A stretch of DNA of 64,000 bases. Source: SHZI01 sp963802215. GTDB taxonomy: Bacteria; Pseudomonadota; Gammaproteobacteria; Steroidobacterales; GCA-2729495. Of this stretch, positions 24,254-33,431 are shown piece by piece (the stretch's first letter is position 1; each line of letters begins with the position of its first letter). The stretch lies in NCBI GenBank assembly GCA_963802215.1, contig CAWDHQ010000001.1:992001-1056000 (forward strand), given 5' to 3'. A program made the translations under genes and the position numbers. The notes under the pieces were generated by a model. The model saw only the letters and a program-made list of their open reading frames with translations, was not told where the DNA came from and ran no database searches.

Positions 24254-26170
24254 CTAGGGCGCCTCGTCGTCCCCGGCCTTGAACAGGTCGGGTGCCACGA
24301 CGACGTCGGCGGTATCCCGCAGGTGGACGGCCAGTGCCTCCGTCTCGCTCGCCGCGGCCCGCTGGGCCAGTCCCGCCTTGCGTTCGTCGCGCTGCTGCTG
24401 CGGGATGAGTTCGGGCTCGCCCGGCACCACGGACCGGACCTGGAATACGCCGAAGGCGCCGCCGGGAAGGCTCGCGCCCTGCACGACCGGCTTGCCCTCT
24501 GGCTTGGGCGCCCTGAAGACGGCCGACAGGAGATCCGGCGGAAGGGCTGGTGACCGGCGGGTAACGGGCCCCGCTTCGGTAAGCTTGAGTCCTTCGGCCG
24601 CCACCAGGGCCGCCAGGTCCTCACCAGCCTGCGCGCGCTGGACGATCTTCCCGCCACGGGCCGCCGCCTCGACCGTGGCACGCTGGATGCGCAACCGGTC
24701 GACGATCTGGGCCCTCACCTGATCGAGGGGCAGTGCCGCTGGCTGTTTATGCTCGGCGACACGCGCGACGAGGGCGCGGGAGTCATCCAGCTCGATCAGC
24801 GGCGTGTTCTCGCTGCCTTCAAGCACGCCCGGGGAGAAGACCGCGGCAATCAGGCTGGGATTGTTACCCAGGGGCCCACCGCCCGCGCGGGTAAAGCCCT
24901 CGAAGCGCCGGACAGTCAACCCCGTGTCCCTGGCAACGGGCTCCAGGGAAGTCGGATTCTCCAGAGCGAGATCATCAAGGCGCTCGGCAATGGCATAGAA
25001 CTCGTCCTGGGCCTTCTGCTTCCTGAGCTCCTCGACAAGCTCGCCGCGCACCTCGTCGAAGCCCTTCCCGGCACCCGGCCGCAGTTCCTCGAGCCGGATG
25101 ATGTGATACCCGAACTCGGTCTTCACCGGCGGCGACGTTTCGCCCACCGCGAGGGCGAAAAGGGCCTTGTCGAAGGCCTCCACGTAATTGCCGGGAGCAG
25201 CGAATCCCAGGTCACCGCCACGACTCGCCGAGCCGGGATCGCCCGAATACTGGGCAGCCAGCGCGGCGAAGTCGCCGCCGTCGGCCAGCTTGCCGGCAAT
25301 TTCGTCAGCCAGGGCCCTGGCGGCAGCATCGGTACGGCCCGCATCCACCGCAATCAGGATATGCCGGGCCCTGCGCTGCTCCTGGGTGCGGAAGCGGGTG
25401 GGATCCGACTCGTACGCCTTCAGCAGCGCGTCCTCGTCGGGGGTGTAGTCCCGCGCCATGTCATCCAGTGCGACCTCCACGTACTCGATGGTGGCGCTCT
25501 CAGGCGACTGGAACTGGCTGGCATTGACCGCGTAGTAAGACTGCACGTCCGCGTCGCTGACGAGGATTCCGGCGCCCAGGTTGCGCGGATCGAGCAGCAC
25601 GTAGGCGACGTCCCGCCGCTCCTGATCGAGTGCAATCAGGCGACGGAACTCCGCCGGGGTGAAGAAGGAGCTCTCGACGATACCTTCCTGCAGCTGGCGA
25701 ACGGCGAGCAGGGCCTGCTGCTCCTTCTCGAAGGCCGTCGGCGTAATGCCCTGGGACGCCAGGGTGGCGTCATAGGCGGGCTTGGAAAACTGGCCGCCAA
25801 CCTGGAACACCGGGAGGCTGCGAACGTAGTCGACCACCCGGGAGGCGCCGACCCGGAATCCCGCGTCGCGAACGTACTGGGTCACGGCGCGATTGAGTAC
25901 CAGCCCGTCGAGCGCCTGTCGCTTGAGCTGCTCCTCGGCTTCAGGCGGCAACTGCCCCCCTGCGGCCTGCTGTTCGGTGACGAGCTGGTTCTGGTAGACA
26001 CGCTGAAAATCAACGGACGGGATATCTTCGCCGTTGACCCGGGCAGCGAAACCCGAGGACGTTACTGTGAAATCGCTGCTGACGAAGGTCAGCGCCAGCG
26101 GCACCGCAATGATGAGGAGAACGGCGAAGGCCACCCAGCCCTGGAGCTTCTCCCGAATGTTTTGCAGCAT
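24254..26170 (-). CDS. ppiD: Peptidyl-prolyl cis-trans isomerase D (periplasmic folding chaperone)
   Basis: The 638-residue protein has one N-terminal membrane anchor (residues 14-32, WVAFAVLLIIAVPLALTFV), a SurA_N-like helical region, and a parvulin domain near residues 260-360 (RARHILIA ... GDFAALAAQYSGDPGSASRGGDLGF ... EFGYHIIRLEE). It assists outer-membrane and periplasmic protein folding near the Sec channel. Length fits PpiD (623 in E. coli). Its place after hupB and two tRNA genes, and next to fabI, repeats the Pseudomonas order. Confidence 0.95.
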   Translation of the reverse strand: MLQNIREKLQGWVAFAVLLIIAVPLALTFVSSDFTVTSSGFAARVNGEDIPSVDFQRVYQNQLVTEQQAAGGQLPPEAEEQLKRQALDGLVLNRAVTQYVRDAGFRVGASRVVDYVRSLPVFQVGGQFSKPAYDATLASQGITPTAFEKEQQALLAVRQLQEGIVESSFFTPAEFRRLIALDQERRDVAYVLLDPRNLGAGILVSDADVQSYYAVNASQFQSPESATIEYVEVALDDMARDYTPDEDALLKAYESDPTRFRTQEQRRARHILIAVDAGRTDAAARALADEIAGKLADGGDFAALAAQYSGDPGSASRGGDLGFAAPGNYVEAFDKALFALAVGETSPPVKTEFGYHIIRLEELRPGAGKGFDEVRGELVEELRKQKAQDEFYAIAERLDDLALENPTSLEPVARDTGLTVRRFEGFTRAGGGPLGNNPSLIAAVFSPGVLEGSENTPLIELDDSRALVARVAEHKQPAALPLDQVRAQIVDRLRIQRATVEAAARGGKIVQRAQAGEDLAALVAAEGLKLTEAGPVTRRSPALPPDLLSAVFRAPKPEGKPVVQGASLPGGAFGVFQVRSVVPGEPELIPQQQRDERKAGLAQRAAASETEALAVHLRDTADVVVAPDLFKAGDDEAP

Positions 26171-26191
26171 CGACTTGCGCGTTACGGTTGG

Positions 26192-26268
26192 TGGCGGAGT
26201 GGACGGGACTCGAACCCGCGACCCCCGGCGTGACAGGCCGGTATTCTAACCAACTGAACTACCACTCC
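26192..26268 (-). tRNA. tRNA-Asp (GTC)
   Basis: The 77-nt gene folds as a cloverleaf with acceptor GGAGTGG/CCACTCC, anticodon loop TGTCACG (anticodon GTC), T loop TTCGAGT and an encoded CCA end. It lies between ppiD and tRNA-Val. Confidence 0.97.
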
Positions 26269-26339
26269 ACTCTTGTTGAACGTGCCCTTCCGAGTCACCG
26301 GAAGTACAGGCAAAAATCACGCAACTCGATCCTCCGGGC

Positions 26340-26415
26340 TGGTGGGTGCTGAGGGGCTCGAACCCCCGACCTTCGCCTTGTAAGGGCGACGCTCTTCCAG
26401 CTGAGCTAAGCACCC
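26340..26415 (-). tRNA. tRNA-Val (TAC)
   Basis: The 76-nt gene has acceptor GGGTGCT/AGCACCC, anticodon loop CTTACAA (anticodon TAC), a normal T arm and an encoded CCA. It is upstream of tRNA-Asp on the same strand, probably one transcript. A three-copy 13-bp tandem repeat abuts its 5' end. Confidence 0.97.
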
Positions 26416-26450
26416 CTTCCCGGCAACCCTTCCCGGCGACCCTTCCCGGC
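26414..26450. repeat. Three-copy 13-bp tandem repeat next to tRNA-Val
   Basis: The unit CCCTTCCCGGC plus two bases occurs at 26414-26426, 26427-26439 and 26440-26450 (last copy 11 bases). It starts within the last two bases of the tRNA-Val 5' end and fills the adjacent spacer, where a processing site or promoter would be expected. Confidence 0.7.
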
Positions 26451-26479
26451 TAGGCGTACTGCAGTCCATCTAAACGTCA

Positions 26480-26517
26480 GCGCCCCGTGCCGGCATCGGT
26501 GTGCCAGTACGGGGCGC
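26480..26517 (-). terminator. Hairpin after hupB, candidate terminator
   Basis: Perfect 9-bp arms GCGCCCCGT (26480-26488) and ACGGGGCGC (26509-26517) start 30 bases past the hupB stop, with a smaller inner stem. The T-run after it is poor (GTTTAG), so termination may be partial, allowing read-through into the Val and Asp tRNAs. Confidence 0.4.
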
Positions 26518-26546
26518 CTGGTCGTCAGCGCTCCGGCGATGGCCGC

Positions 26547-26819
26547 CTAGTTTACGGCATCCTTCAGAGCCTTCCCAGCCTTAAATCCGGGAACTTTGCT
26601 TGCCGAAATCTGGATCGTCTCGCCCGTGCGAGGGTTCCGGCCCTGCCGGGCAGCCCGCGTCTTAACAGCGAAAGTCCCGAAACCGACCAGCGAGACCTGC
26701 TTGCCAGCCTTGAGGGCCTTCGTGATGGCGCCAATGACCGCGTCCACTGCTCGGGTCGCATCAGCCTTCGACAGCCCCGCGTCGTCCGCAACCACTTCGA
26801 TCAAGTCACCCTTGTTCAT
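26547..26819 (-). CDS. hupB: DNA-binding protein HU-beta
   Basis: From the ATG at 26819, preceded by GAAGG, the protein has 90 residues as expected. It begins MNKGDLIEVVADDAGLSK and has the DNA-binding arm signature GFGTFAVKTRAARQGRNP. HU bends and compacts DNA as a dimer. The gene follows lon, as in E. coli and Pseudomonas. A strong promoter lies about 190 bases upstream, leaving a leader of roughly 180 nt. An in-frame ATG two codons earlier (26825) is possible. Confidence 0.98.
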   Translation of the reverse strand: MNKGDLIEVVADDAGLSKADATRAVDAVIGAITKALKAGKQVSLVGFGTFAVKTRAARQGRNPRTGETIQISASKVPGFKAGKALKDAVN

Positions 26820-27004
26820 CAACATACCTTCAGCATCAGACGAGTTACTCCCTCGCCACTGAGCCCACAGTCGACCAATCCGCCCCGGAAAAGCCCTCTC
26901 TTGGAGCTCATCAGGGAAATTTCAGCCTGGTGATTTCAGTGACGTCCCCTAAACCTGGTGACGGTCGCTGCTAGAAAAGCCGCAGCCAGACGCAATTCAA
27001 AAAC

Positions 27005-27034
27005 CTTATACCAAGGCCGAAAAACGGCTGTCAA
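27005..27034 (-). promoter_or_regulatory. Sigma-70 type promoter for hupB
   Basis: On the minus strand TTGACA (27034-27029) is followed after 18 bases by TATAAG (27010-27005). It lies between lon and hupB and points to hupB. The spacer includes GCCGTTTTTCGGC, a small hairpin. Confidence 0.6.
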
Positions 27035-27086
27035 CCGCGGTTCCCCGCCTCCAGTAGCGGAATTAGCCGGGAATTCAGGCCATTTG

Positions 27087-29504
27087 TCAGTGCGCCCGCA
27101 CCCCGGTGTCCGCCGCTTCCGGCTGGGCCTTCTTGGCGTCATCGACCGGAACCGGCCTGTCGACGGCCTTGGGAGCGGGCATGTTCTGCAAGGTCAGCTG
27201 CAGGACTTCGTCGATCCAACGCACCGGAACAATGTTTAGCTTGTCCTTGATGTTTTTCGGGATATCGACCAGGTCCTTCTCGTTGTCCCGGGGAATCACG
27301 ACCGTCGCGATCCCGCCACGGTGGGCCGCCAGCAGCTTTTCCTTCAGGCCGCCAATGGGAAGCACTTCGCCGCGCAACGTGATCTCACCGGTCATGGCCA
27401 CGTCACACCTCACCGGAATAGCCGTCAGGGCAGATACGAGTGCCGTGCACATGCCAATGCCTGCGCTCGGACCGTCCTTGGGAGTCGCGCCCTCCGGCAC
27501 ATGAATGTGCAGGTCGAGCTTCTGGTGGAAGTCCTCGTCGATCCCGAGCAGGCCGGCCCGTCCGCGAATGATGGTGGTGGCGGCCTGGATGGATTCCCGC
27601 ATGACCTCGCCAAGCTGACCCGTATTGATCAGCTTGCCTTTGCCCGGCACGACGGCAGCCTCGATCGTGAGCAGTTCACCGCCGACTTCCGTCCAGGCCA
27701 GGCCGGTGACCTGACCAACCTGATTGACCTCCTCCGCACGACCGTAGCGATAGCGGCGCACGCCGAGATACTTGTCGAGGCCCTTCGGGACGACGTGCGT
27801 AGCCTTCGTCTCGGGTTTGAGCAAATGCTGTTTGACGACCTTTCTGCAGATCTTGGCGAGCTCGCGCTCCAGGTTACGGACACCGGACTCGCGCGTGTAG
27901 TAACGGATGATGTCGCGGATTGCCGAGTCGGAAATGGAGATCTCGCCACTCTTCAGCCCATTGGCCTTCACCTGCTTGGGCGCCAGATAGTTCCGGGCTA
28001 TGTTGAGCTTCTCATCCTCGGTGTAACCGGGAATCCGGATGACTTCCATCCGGTCGAGCAGCGGAGCCGGGATGTTCAGTGTGTTGGCCGTGCAGACGAA
28101 CATGACCTCGGACAGGTCGAAATCCACCTCGAGGTAATGATCGTTGAAACTGGCATTCTGCTCGGGATCCAGCACCTCGAGGAGCGCTGACGACGGATCA
28201 CCGCGGAAGTCGGTGGACATCTTGTCCACCTCATCGAGCAGGAACAGCGGATTGCGCACACCGGTCTTCGCCAGGTTCTGCACGATCTTGCCCGGCATGG
28301 AACCTATGTAGGTGCGCCGGTGCCCGCGGATCTCGGCCTCATCACGCACCCCGCCCAGGGACATGCGGACGAACTTGCGATTGGTGGCGCGGGCGATGCT
28401 TTGCCCGAGCGAGGTCTTGCCCACGCCCGGTGGCCCGACGAGGCAGAGAATCGGCCCCTTGAGCTTCTTCACCCTCTGCTGGACAGCCAGATACTCGAGG
28501 ATGCGTTCCTTGACCTTGTCCAGGCCGAAATGATCCTTCTCGAGCACCTGTTCGGCTTCACCCAGCTCCTGATTCACCCGCGTGCGCTTTCGCCACGGCG
28601 CCTTGAGCAGCCAGTCCACGTAGTTCCGCACGACGGTGGCCTCGGCGGACATCGGGGACATCATCTTGAGTTTGTTCAGCTCGGACGTGGCCTTGTCCCG
28701 GGCCTCCTGGGGCATGCCGGCGCGCGCAATGCGCTGCTCGAGCTCGGCAATCTCGTTCGGGGCATCCTCCATGTCCCCGAGCTCCTTCTGGATCGCCTTC
28801 ATCTGCTCGTTCAGGTAGTACTCGCGCTGGCTCTTCTCCATCTGCTGCTTGACGCGCCCGCGGATCCGCTTCTCGATCTGCAGCATGTCGATCTCGGTCT
28901 CGATGAGCGTCATGACGTGCTCGAGCCGCTCGCGGACGGTCTCGATCTCGAGCACTTTCTGCTTCTGTTCCAGCTTGAGGGCCATGTGGGCGGCCACCGT
29001 GTCAGCGAGGCGCCCGGGCTGGTCGATGCCCGCCAGCGAAGTCAGGATCTCCGGCGGAACCTTACGATTCAGCTTGACGTAATTCTCGAACTGGGAAATC
29101 AGTGAACGCTTGAGCACATCGGCTTCGCGGGTGGTGACATCGAGCTTGTCCTCGACCAGCGTGATGTCGGCCGAAAAGAACTCGGTGCCACGGGTCTTGG
29201 TCAGGTTCGCCCGCGTGCCACCCTCGACGAGCACCTTCACCGTGCCATCGGGGAGCTTCAGCAGCTGCAGGATCGTGGCGAGCGTGCCCACCCGGTAAAT
29301 GTCTTCGAGGGACGGCTCATCGACGTCGGCCTGCTTCTGGGCGACGAGCAGGATCTGCTTGCCGGCCTGCATTGCCTCGTCGAGGGCCTGTATCGACCGC
29401 GCCCGCCCGACGAACAGCGGAATGACCATGTGCGGGTAAACGACCACGTCCCGCAGCGGCAGGATCGGTACGTTCAGGCGGTGCTGCGTATCGGCTTCAG
29501 ACAT
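27087..29504 (-). CDS. lon: ATP-dependent protease La (Lon)
   Basis: The 805-residue protein has the Lon substrate-binding domain at the N-terminus (LNVPILPLRDVVVYPHMVIPLFVGR), a coiled middle region, an AAA+ module with Walker A GPPGVGKT near residue 360 and a Walker B LLDEVDKM, then the protease domain with PKDGPSAG holding the catalytic Ser near residue 678 and the Lys about 43 residues later. It degrades misfolded and regulatory proteins. AGGAG lies six bases before the chosen ATG (29504); another ATG directly precedes it at 29507. No clear sigma-32 box was found in the 110-bp spacer to clpX. Confidence 0.98.
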   Translation of the reverse strand: MSEADTQHRLNVPILPLRDVVVYPHMVIPLFVGRARSIQALDEAMQAGKQILLVAQKQADVDEPSLEDIYRVGTLATILQLLKLPDGTVKVLVEGGTRANLTKTRGTEFFSADITLVEDKLDVTTREADVLKRSLISQFENYVKLNRKVPPEILTSLAGIDQPGRLADTVAAHMALKLEQKQKVLEIETVRERLEHVMTLIETEIDMLQIEKRIRGRVKQQMEKSQREYYLNEQMKAIQKELGDMEDAPNEIAELEQRIARAGMPQEARDKATSELNKLKMMSPMSAEATVVRNYVDWLLKAPWRKRTRVNQELGEAEQVLEKDHFGLDKVKERILEYLAVQQRVKKLKGPILCLVGPPGVGKTSLGQSIARATNRKFVRMSLGGVRDEAEIRGHRRTYIGSMPGKIVQNLAKTGVRNPLFLLDEVDKMSTDFRGDPSSALLEVLDPEQNASFNDHYLEVDFDLSEVMFVCTANTLNIPAPLLDRMEVIRIPGYTEDEKLNIARNYLAPKQVKANGLKSGEISISDSAIRDIIRYYTRESGVRNLERELAKICRKVVKQHLLKPETKATHVVPKGLDKYLGVRRYRYGRAEEVNQVGQVTGLAWTEVGGELLTIEAAVVPGKGKLINTGQLGEVMRESIQAATTIIRGRAGLLGIDEDFHQKLDLHIHVPEGATPKDGPSAGIGMCTALVSALTAIPVRCDVAMTGEITLRGEVLPIGGLKEKLLAAHRGGIATVVIPRDNEKDLVDIPKNIKDKLNIVPVRWIDEVLQLTLQNMPAPKAVDRPVPVDDAKKAQPEAADTGVRAH

Positions 29505-29571
29505 CATTCTCTCCTTGCATCAGAGTCCCGCCGGATCCTCTCCGCGGAGGTCGGGCGGTGCAGCAGACTCA

Positions 29572-29588
29572 CGCAGGCGGGGCCTGCG
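29572..29588 (-). terminator. Hairpin in the clpX-lon spacer
   Basis: CGCAGGC and GCCTGCG form a perfect 7-bp stem with a three-base loop, 30 bases past the clpX stop. No T-run follows on the minus strand, so it may protect or process the mRNA rather than stop transcription. Confidence 0.3.
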
Positions 29589-29618
29589 CCCCTCTACAGG
29601 TCCGGTAACGGGCAAGCC

Positions 29619-30935
29619 CTAGTTGCTACCCGAACCCGCCGCCCTCCGTTCTTCCTGAACGGCACGCAGGGGCGCAGTTTCTTCGGACTCGAAGATGATG
29701 TACGGCCTCGTTTCGCCGGTCACGACAGCTTCGTCGATCACGACCTTGCGGGCGTTCCGCAGCGACGGAAGGTCATACATGGTGTCCAGCAGAATTCCCT
29801 CGAGTATCGTCCGCAGGCCGCGGGCACCGGTCTTCCTCTGCATCGCCCGCTGCGCGACGGCCTGCAGGGCATCTTCCCGGAATTCCAGTTCCGCGCCCTC
29901 CATCTCGAAGAGTCGCCGATACTGCTTCGTCAGCGCGTTCTTGGGCTCGACCAGGATGCTGATGAGCGCGGCCTCGTCGAGTTCGTCCAGAGTCGCCACC
30001 ACCGGCAGGCGGCCCACGAACTCGGGAATCAGACCAAAGCGGATGAGGTCCTCGGGCTCCACGTCACTGAGCAGCTGGCCGATGGCAAACTCCTCGTTGC
30101 TGCGCACATCGGCGACAAAACCGATACCGCTCTTCTGGGAGCGCTTCTGGATGATCTTCTCCAGGCCGGCAAACGCGCCGCCGACGATGAACAGGATGTG
30201 GCGGGTGTCCACCTGCAGGAACTCCTGCTGGGGGTGCTTGCGGCCGCCCTGCGGGGGGACAGAGGCGACGGTACCCTCTATCAGCTTCAGCAGCGCCTGC
30301 TGGACGCCCTCTCCGGACACGTCGCGGGTGATGGACGGGTTATCGGACTTGCGGGAGATCTTGTCGATCTCGTCGATATAGACGATTCCCGTCTGGGCCT
30401 TCTCCACGTCGTAATCGCACTTCTGCAGCAGCTTCTGAATGATGTTCTCGACATCCTCGCCCACGTACCCGGCTTCGGTCAGAGTCGTGGCATCGGCGAT
30501 CGTGAACGGCACATTGAGCAACCGGGCCAGAGTCTCGGCAAGCAGGGTCTTCCCGCAGCCCGTGGGGCCGATCAGCAGTATGTTGCTCTTGGAGAGTTCG
30601 ATGTCGTTCTTGCCACCGTCGGCCGACCGGTTCTCCAGCCGCTTGTAGTGGTTGTAGACCGCCACCGAGAGGATCTTCTTCGCGCGCTCCTGCCCGATGA
30701 CGTATTCGTCCAGGACGGCCTTGATCTCATGGGGCTTCGGCAGCTTCGCACTCGTGTGATCCTGCCGGTCCTCGAGCTCCTCGCGAATGATGTCGTTGCA
30801 GAGCTCGACGCACTCGTCACAGATGAACACGGACGGACCCGCGATCAGCTTGCGCACCTCATGCTGGCTCTTGCCACAGAAGGAGCAGTAGAGCAGCTTG
30901 CCGTCGTCGCCTCGTCCGCGGGTTTCGTCAACCAT
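29619..30935 (-). CDS. clpX: ClpX ATPase, specificity subunit of ClpXP
   Basis: The 438-residue protein has the N-terminal zinc-binding domain with Cys17, Cys20, Cys39 and Cys42, Walker A GPTGCGKT near 117-124, Walker B IVYIDEIDKI, the RKSDNPSITRDVSGEGVQQALLK stretch and the GFVADVRSN region. The hexamer unfolds tagged substrates and feeds them to ClpP. Length is near E. coli ClpX (424). It follows clpP with a 123-bp spacer and precedes lon. Confidence 0.98.
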   Translation of the reverse strand: MVDETRGRGDDGKLLYCSFCGKSQHEVRKLIAGPSVFICDECVELCNDIIREELEDRQDHTSAKLPKPHEIKAVLDEYVIGQERAKKILSVAVYNHYKRLENRSADGGKNDIELSKSNILLIGPTGCGKTLLAETLARLLNVPFTIADATTLTEAGYVGEDVENIIQKLLQKCDYDVEKAQTGIVYIDEIDKISRKSDNPSITRDVSGEGVQQALLKLIEGTVASVPPQGGRKHPQQEFLQVDTRHILFIVGGAFAGLEKIIQKRSQKSGIGFVADVRSNEEFAIGQLLSDVEPEDLIRFGLIPEFVGRLPVVATLDELDEAALISILVEPKNALTKQYRRLFEMEGAELEFREDALQAVAQRAMQRKTGARGLRTILEGILLDTMYDLPSLRNARKVVIDEAVVTGETRPYIIFESEETAPLRAVQEERRAAGSGSN

Positions 30936-31058
30936 GACCGCCGGTTTCTCCTGCCGTGAAGTCCGTCACAGGGACCTCATCTAACATATAGCACGCGTTC
31001 AGCGGGGCGTGCAAAATCCCTGAGCCCATACCGCGAGTGGGTCACATCACGTGGTAAT

Positions 31059-31682
31059 TCAGGCCGTTTTCTTGGTCTCTCCGCGGCGTTCCAGCACACT
31101 GTCAATCAAGCCATACGCCACGGCGTCCGCCCCGCTCATGAAGCGATCCCGGTCGGTATCCTGCTCCACCCTCTCGAGGGACTGGCCGGTGTGCTTCGCC
31201 AGGATCCGGTTGAGCCGTTCCCGGACCTGCAGGATCTCCTTCGCATGGATGTCGATATCCGATGCCTGCCCCTGAAATCCACCAAGCGGCTGGTGAATCA
31301 TCATGCGGGAGTGCGGCAGGCAAAACCGCTTGCCATTGGCGCCACCCGCGAGCAGCACCGCGCCCATGCTGGCGGCCTGGCCGACGCAGATGGTGCTGAC
31401 ATCGGGCTTGATGAACTGCATCGTGTCGTAGATGGACAGGCCCGAGGTCACAACGCCACCCGGGGAATTGATGTACAGGTGGATGTCCTTGTCAGGATTC
31501 TCGGACTCGAGGAACAGCAGCTGGGCCACCACCAGGTTGGCCATGTGGTCTTCCACCGGGCCCACGACGAAGATGACACGCTCCTTCAGCAGCCGCGAAT
31601 AGATGTCGTAAGCCCGCTCACCGCGTGCCGTCTGCTCAATGACCATCGGTACAAGACCGAGGGCCCTGGTTTCCATGTCCAT
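31059..31682 (-). CDS. clpP: ClpP serine protease
   Basis: The 207-residue protein shows the catalytic triad Ser105 (GQAASMGA), His130 (MMIHQPLGG) and Asp179 (DTDRD). It forms the tetradecameric proteolytic chamber for ClpX. The N-terminus fits a short propeptide (E. coli precursor 207 residues). An ATG two codons in is an alternative start. It lies 41 bases after tig and is likely co-transcribed with it. Confidence 0.98.
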   Translation of the reverse strand: MDMETRALGLVPMVIEQTARGERAYDIYSRLLKERVIFVVGPVEDHMANLVVAQLLFLESENPDKDIHLYINSPGGVVTSGLSIYDTMQFIKPDVSTICVGQAASMGAVLLAGGANGKRFCLPHSRMMIHQPLGGFQGQASDIDIHAKEILQVRERLNRILAKHTGQSLERVEQDTDRDRFMSGADAVAYGLIDSVLERRGETKKTA

Positions 31683-31723
31683 GCTTACCGTCCCTGTTGC
31701 GGTTGATTTGAAGCGATCACGTG

Positions 31724-33028
31724 CTAGCCGGAGACCAGCGCGCGAAATGTCGTGGGCTTCGGCGTAACTGCGGCCCGACCAGCCAGCCAGTCGACCACCT
31801 GCTCCTCGAGCACGGAATTCTCCACCTGGCTGAGGAGTTGCGCCGTCTGGTAATACAGCTTGCGAATTTCGTCGGGATTCTCATAACCACGGGACAGTTG
31901 CTCGATTCGCTCCCGGACCTTCTCGCGGTCGACCACCAGATCGTGCTCGCGAATCAGGGCGCCGATGAGCAGGCCGAGACGGACGCGACGTTCCGCCGCC
32001 TGGCGGAAGGACTCGAGCGCGGGGGCCTGGCCCGGGTCCGAGACACCGAGGTTGCGCATCGCGTCGGATTGCAGGGACGTGGCTTCCTGCTCGACCAGGA
32101 TCACGGGTATCTCGATCGGGTTTGAAGCCAGGAGCTGCTCCAGCAGCTGGCGCTTGACGTCCGCCCGGGCCCGGGCGGCGAATTCCTCGCCCATGATCTC
32201 GCGCAGGTCCCGGATGAAATCGTCTTTGCTGCCACTCTCAACGCCGAAGGCCCGGATGAATTCCTCATCGACCTCCGGAAGATGCTGCTCGGAAACCTCG
32301 CCAACCTGCACACTGAAATCGGCTGCCTGGCCCGCCAGCTCACGATTCGGGTAGTCGGCGGGAAACTGCACCCTGATTTCCCTGGACTCTCCGGCCTTTA
32401 CGCCAACCAGCTGCCTCTCGAAGTCCTCGACCATGCGCCCGGCGCCGAGTTCGACGGTGACCTTCTCCCCGGTGCCGCCGGGCATCGGGGCCCCGTTAAG
32501 TCGCCCCTGGAAATCCACGACCACCCGGTCGCCCAGGCGGGCCTCGCGATCCGCAACGTGCCAGTGGCTCCGCTGCCGCCTCAGGTTGGTGGAGATGAAC
32601 TCCAGGTCGGCCTCATCGAACGCCGGTTCGGGGCGGTTGACGGCAACGACATCCAGGCCCCGGACCGTGAACTCGGGAAACACCTCGAAACTGGCGGTGT
32701 AGGCGAAGTCAGCGCCACTCGCGCCGGCGTCCGGCGCCGCTTCGATCTGGGGCTCCCCCGCGGGCCGCAGCTGCTGGCGGCTCAGCGCCTCCCCGTAGGT
32801 GGACTGGACGATATCCTGCAGGACTTCGCGGCGGATCTGCTCGCCGAAGCGCTGGCGGATGACCTTTTCGGGAACCTTGCCGGGGCGATAGCCCTTGAGG
32901 TTGGCCGTCCGGCCGACAGAGCGCAGGCGAACCTCCACCTCTCGCTCGATCCGCTTCGCGGGCACGCGAACCTGCAAGCGCCGCTCGAGCCCTGCACCGG
33001 CTTGCAGTGAAACCTCCAACTCCTCCAT
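31724..33028 (-). CDS. tig: Trigger factor
   Basis: With the start at the ATG at 33028 (GGGAG just before it) the protein has 434 residues, against 432 in E. coli, and begins MEELEVSLQAGAGLERRLQV like other trigger factors. The ribosome-binding GYRPGKVP loop, the FKBP-like domain with LGDRVVVDFQGRLNGAPMPGG, and the C-terminal helical arms are present. It binds the ribosome exit tunnel and folds nascent chains. An in-frame ATG at 33058 would add ten residues not typical of the family. Confidence 0.96.
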   Translation of the reverse strand: MEELEVSLQAGAGLERRLQVRVPAKRIEREVEVRLRSVGRTANLKGYRPGKVPEKVIRQRFGEQIRREVLQDIVQSTYGEALSRQQLRPAGEPQIEAAPDAGASGADFAYTASFEVFPEFTVRGLDVVAVNRPEPAFDEADLEFISTNLRRQRSHWHVADREARLGDRVVVDFQGRLNGAPMPGGTGEKVTVELGAGRMVEDFERQLVGVKAGESREIRVQFPADYPNRELAGQAADFSVQVGEVSEQHLPEVDEEFIRAFGVESGSKDDFIRDLREIMGEEFAARARADVKRQLLEQLLASNPIEIPVILVEQEATSLQSDAMRNLGVSDPGQAPALESFRQAAERRVRLGLLIGALIREHDLVVDREKVRERIEQLSRGYENPDEIRKLYYQTAQLLSQVENSVLEEQVVDWLAGRAAVTPKPTTFRALVSG

Positions 33029-33097
33029 GGCACTCCCGACTTCCTGAACAGTCTGCATTCCAAATTACCTGTGCTTGATGGCACCCGACCCGGTCCG

Positions 33098-33182
33098 TGG
33101 TGCGAAAGGAGAGACTCGAACTCTCACGGGTTGCCCCACAGGAACCTAAATCCTGCGCGTCTACCAGTTCCGCCACTTTCGC
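33098..33182 (-). tRNA. tRNA-Leu (TAG)
   Basis: The 85-nt class II tRNA has acceptor GCGAAAG/CTTTCGC, anticodon loop TTTAGGT (anticodon TAG), a long variable arm around GTGGGGCAACCC and an encoded CCA. It directly precedes tig and probably shares its transcript. Confidence 0.96.
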
Positions 33183-33214
33183 GCGTGGGGTCTTGAAGCG
33201 GCTTTGCGCACAGC

Positions 33215-33220
33215 ATTATA
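33215..33220 (-). promoter_or_regulatory. Candidate -10 box for the tRNA-Leu/tig transcript
   Basis: A perfect TATAAT on the minus strand lies 33 bases before the tRNA-Leu 5' end, with GC-rich sequence after it as is common for tRNA promoters. No good -35 is seen at 16-18 bases. Another candidate is TAATAT at 33325-33330 with TTCTGA 18 bases upstream. Confidence 0.5.
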
Positions 33221-33395
33221 CCGGACGACCTCCGCCCCACCGGGGGCACGGCACACGCTCGCGACCTCCCCTGGCCTCAGCGCCCGGCTCACCCTCCCCG
33301 CCATAGGCGCGGGACATAACTCATATATTACAAGTCTTTAGGGGATATTCAGAAACCCGCTTGTCGGGTTGCCCGCCCGTCAGTCGCCGGCAGGC

Positions 33396-33421
33396 AAGAA
33401 GAGCGGAACGGAATTTTCCGC
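33396..33421 (-). terminator. Candidate intrinsic terminator after tRNA-Lys
   Basis: GCGGAA and TTCCGC arms (33403-33408 and 33416-33421) form a 6-bp stem about ten bases past the tRNA-Lys 3' end. On the minus strand it is followed by TCTTCTT. Confidence 0.45.
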
Positions 33422-33431
33422 CGGTCCGGGG

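Larger units (their letters stand above)
33183..33431. other. 249-bp spacer between tRNA-Lys and tRNA-Leu
   Basis: No gene is supported. The spacer holds, in the direction of transcription (minus), a hairpin with U-rich tail at 33396-33421, a second hairpin (AACCCG/CGGGTT, 33354-33370) followed by TTTCT, an AT-rich island at 33312-33352 and the TATAAT at 33215-33220. It therefore looks like the end of one tRNA operon and the promoter of the next. Confidence 0.5.

Noticed and set aside
24749..26233. A 494-codon plus-strand frame opposite ppiD
   Set aside because: It is an antisense shadow; it also runs into tRNA-Asp.
29560..29605. A third REP-like copy in the clpX-lon spacer
   Set aside because: It has a palindromic GC-rich core and a nearby CTCTACA, but the match to the 22-mer is poor and does not exceed what chance gives in such DNA.
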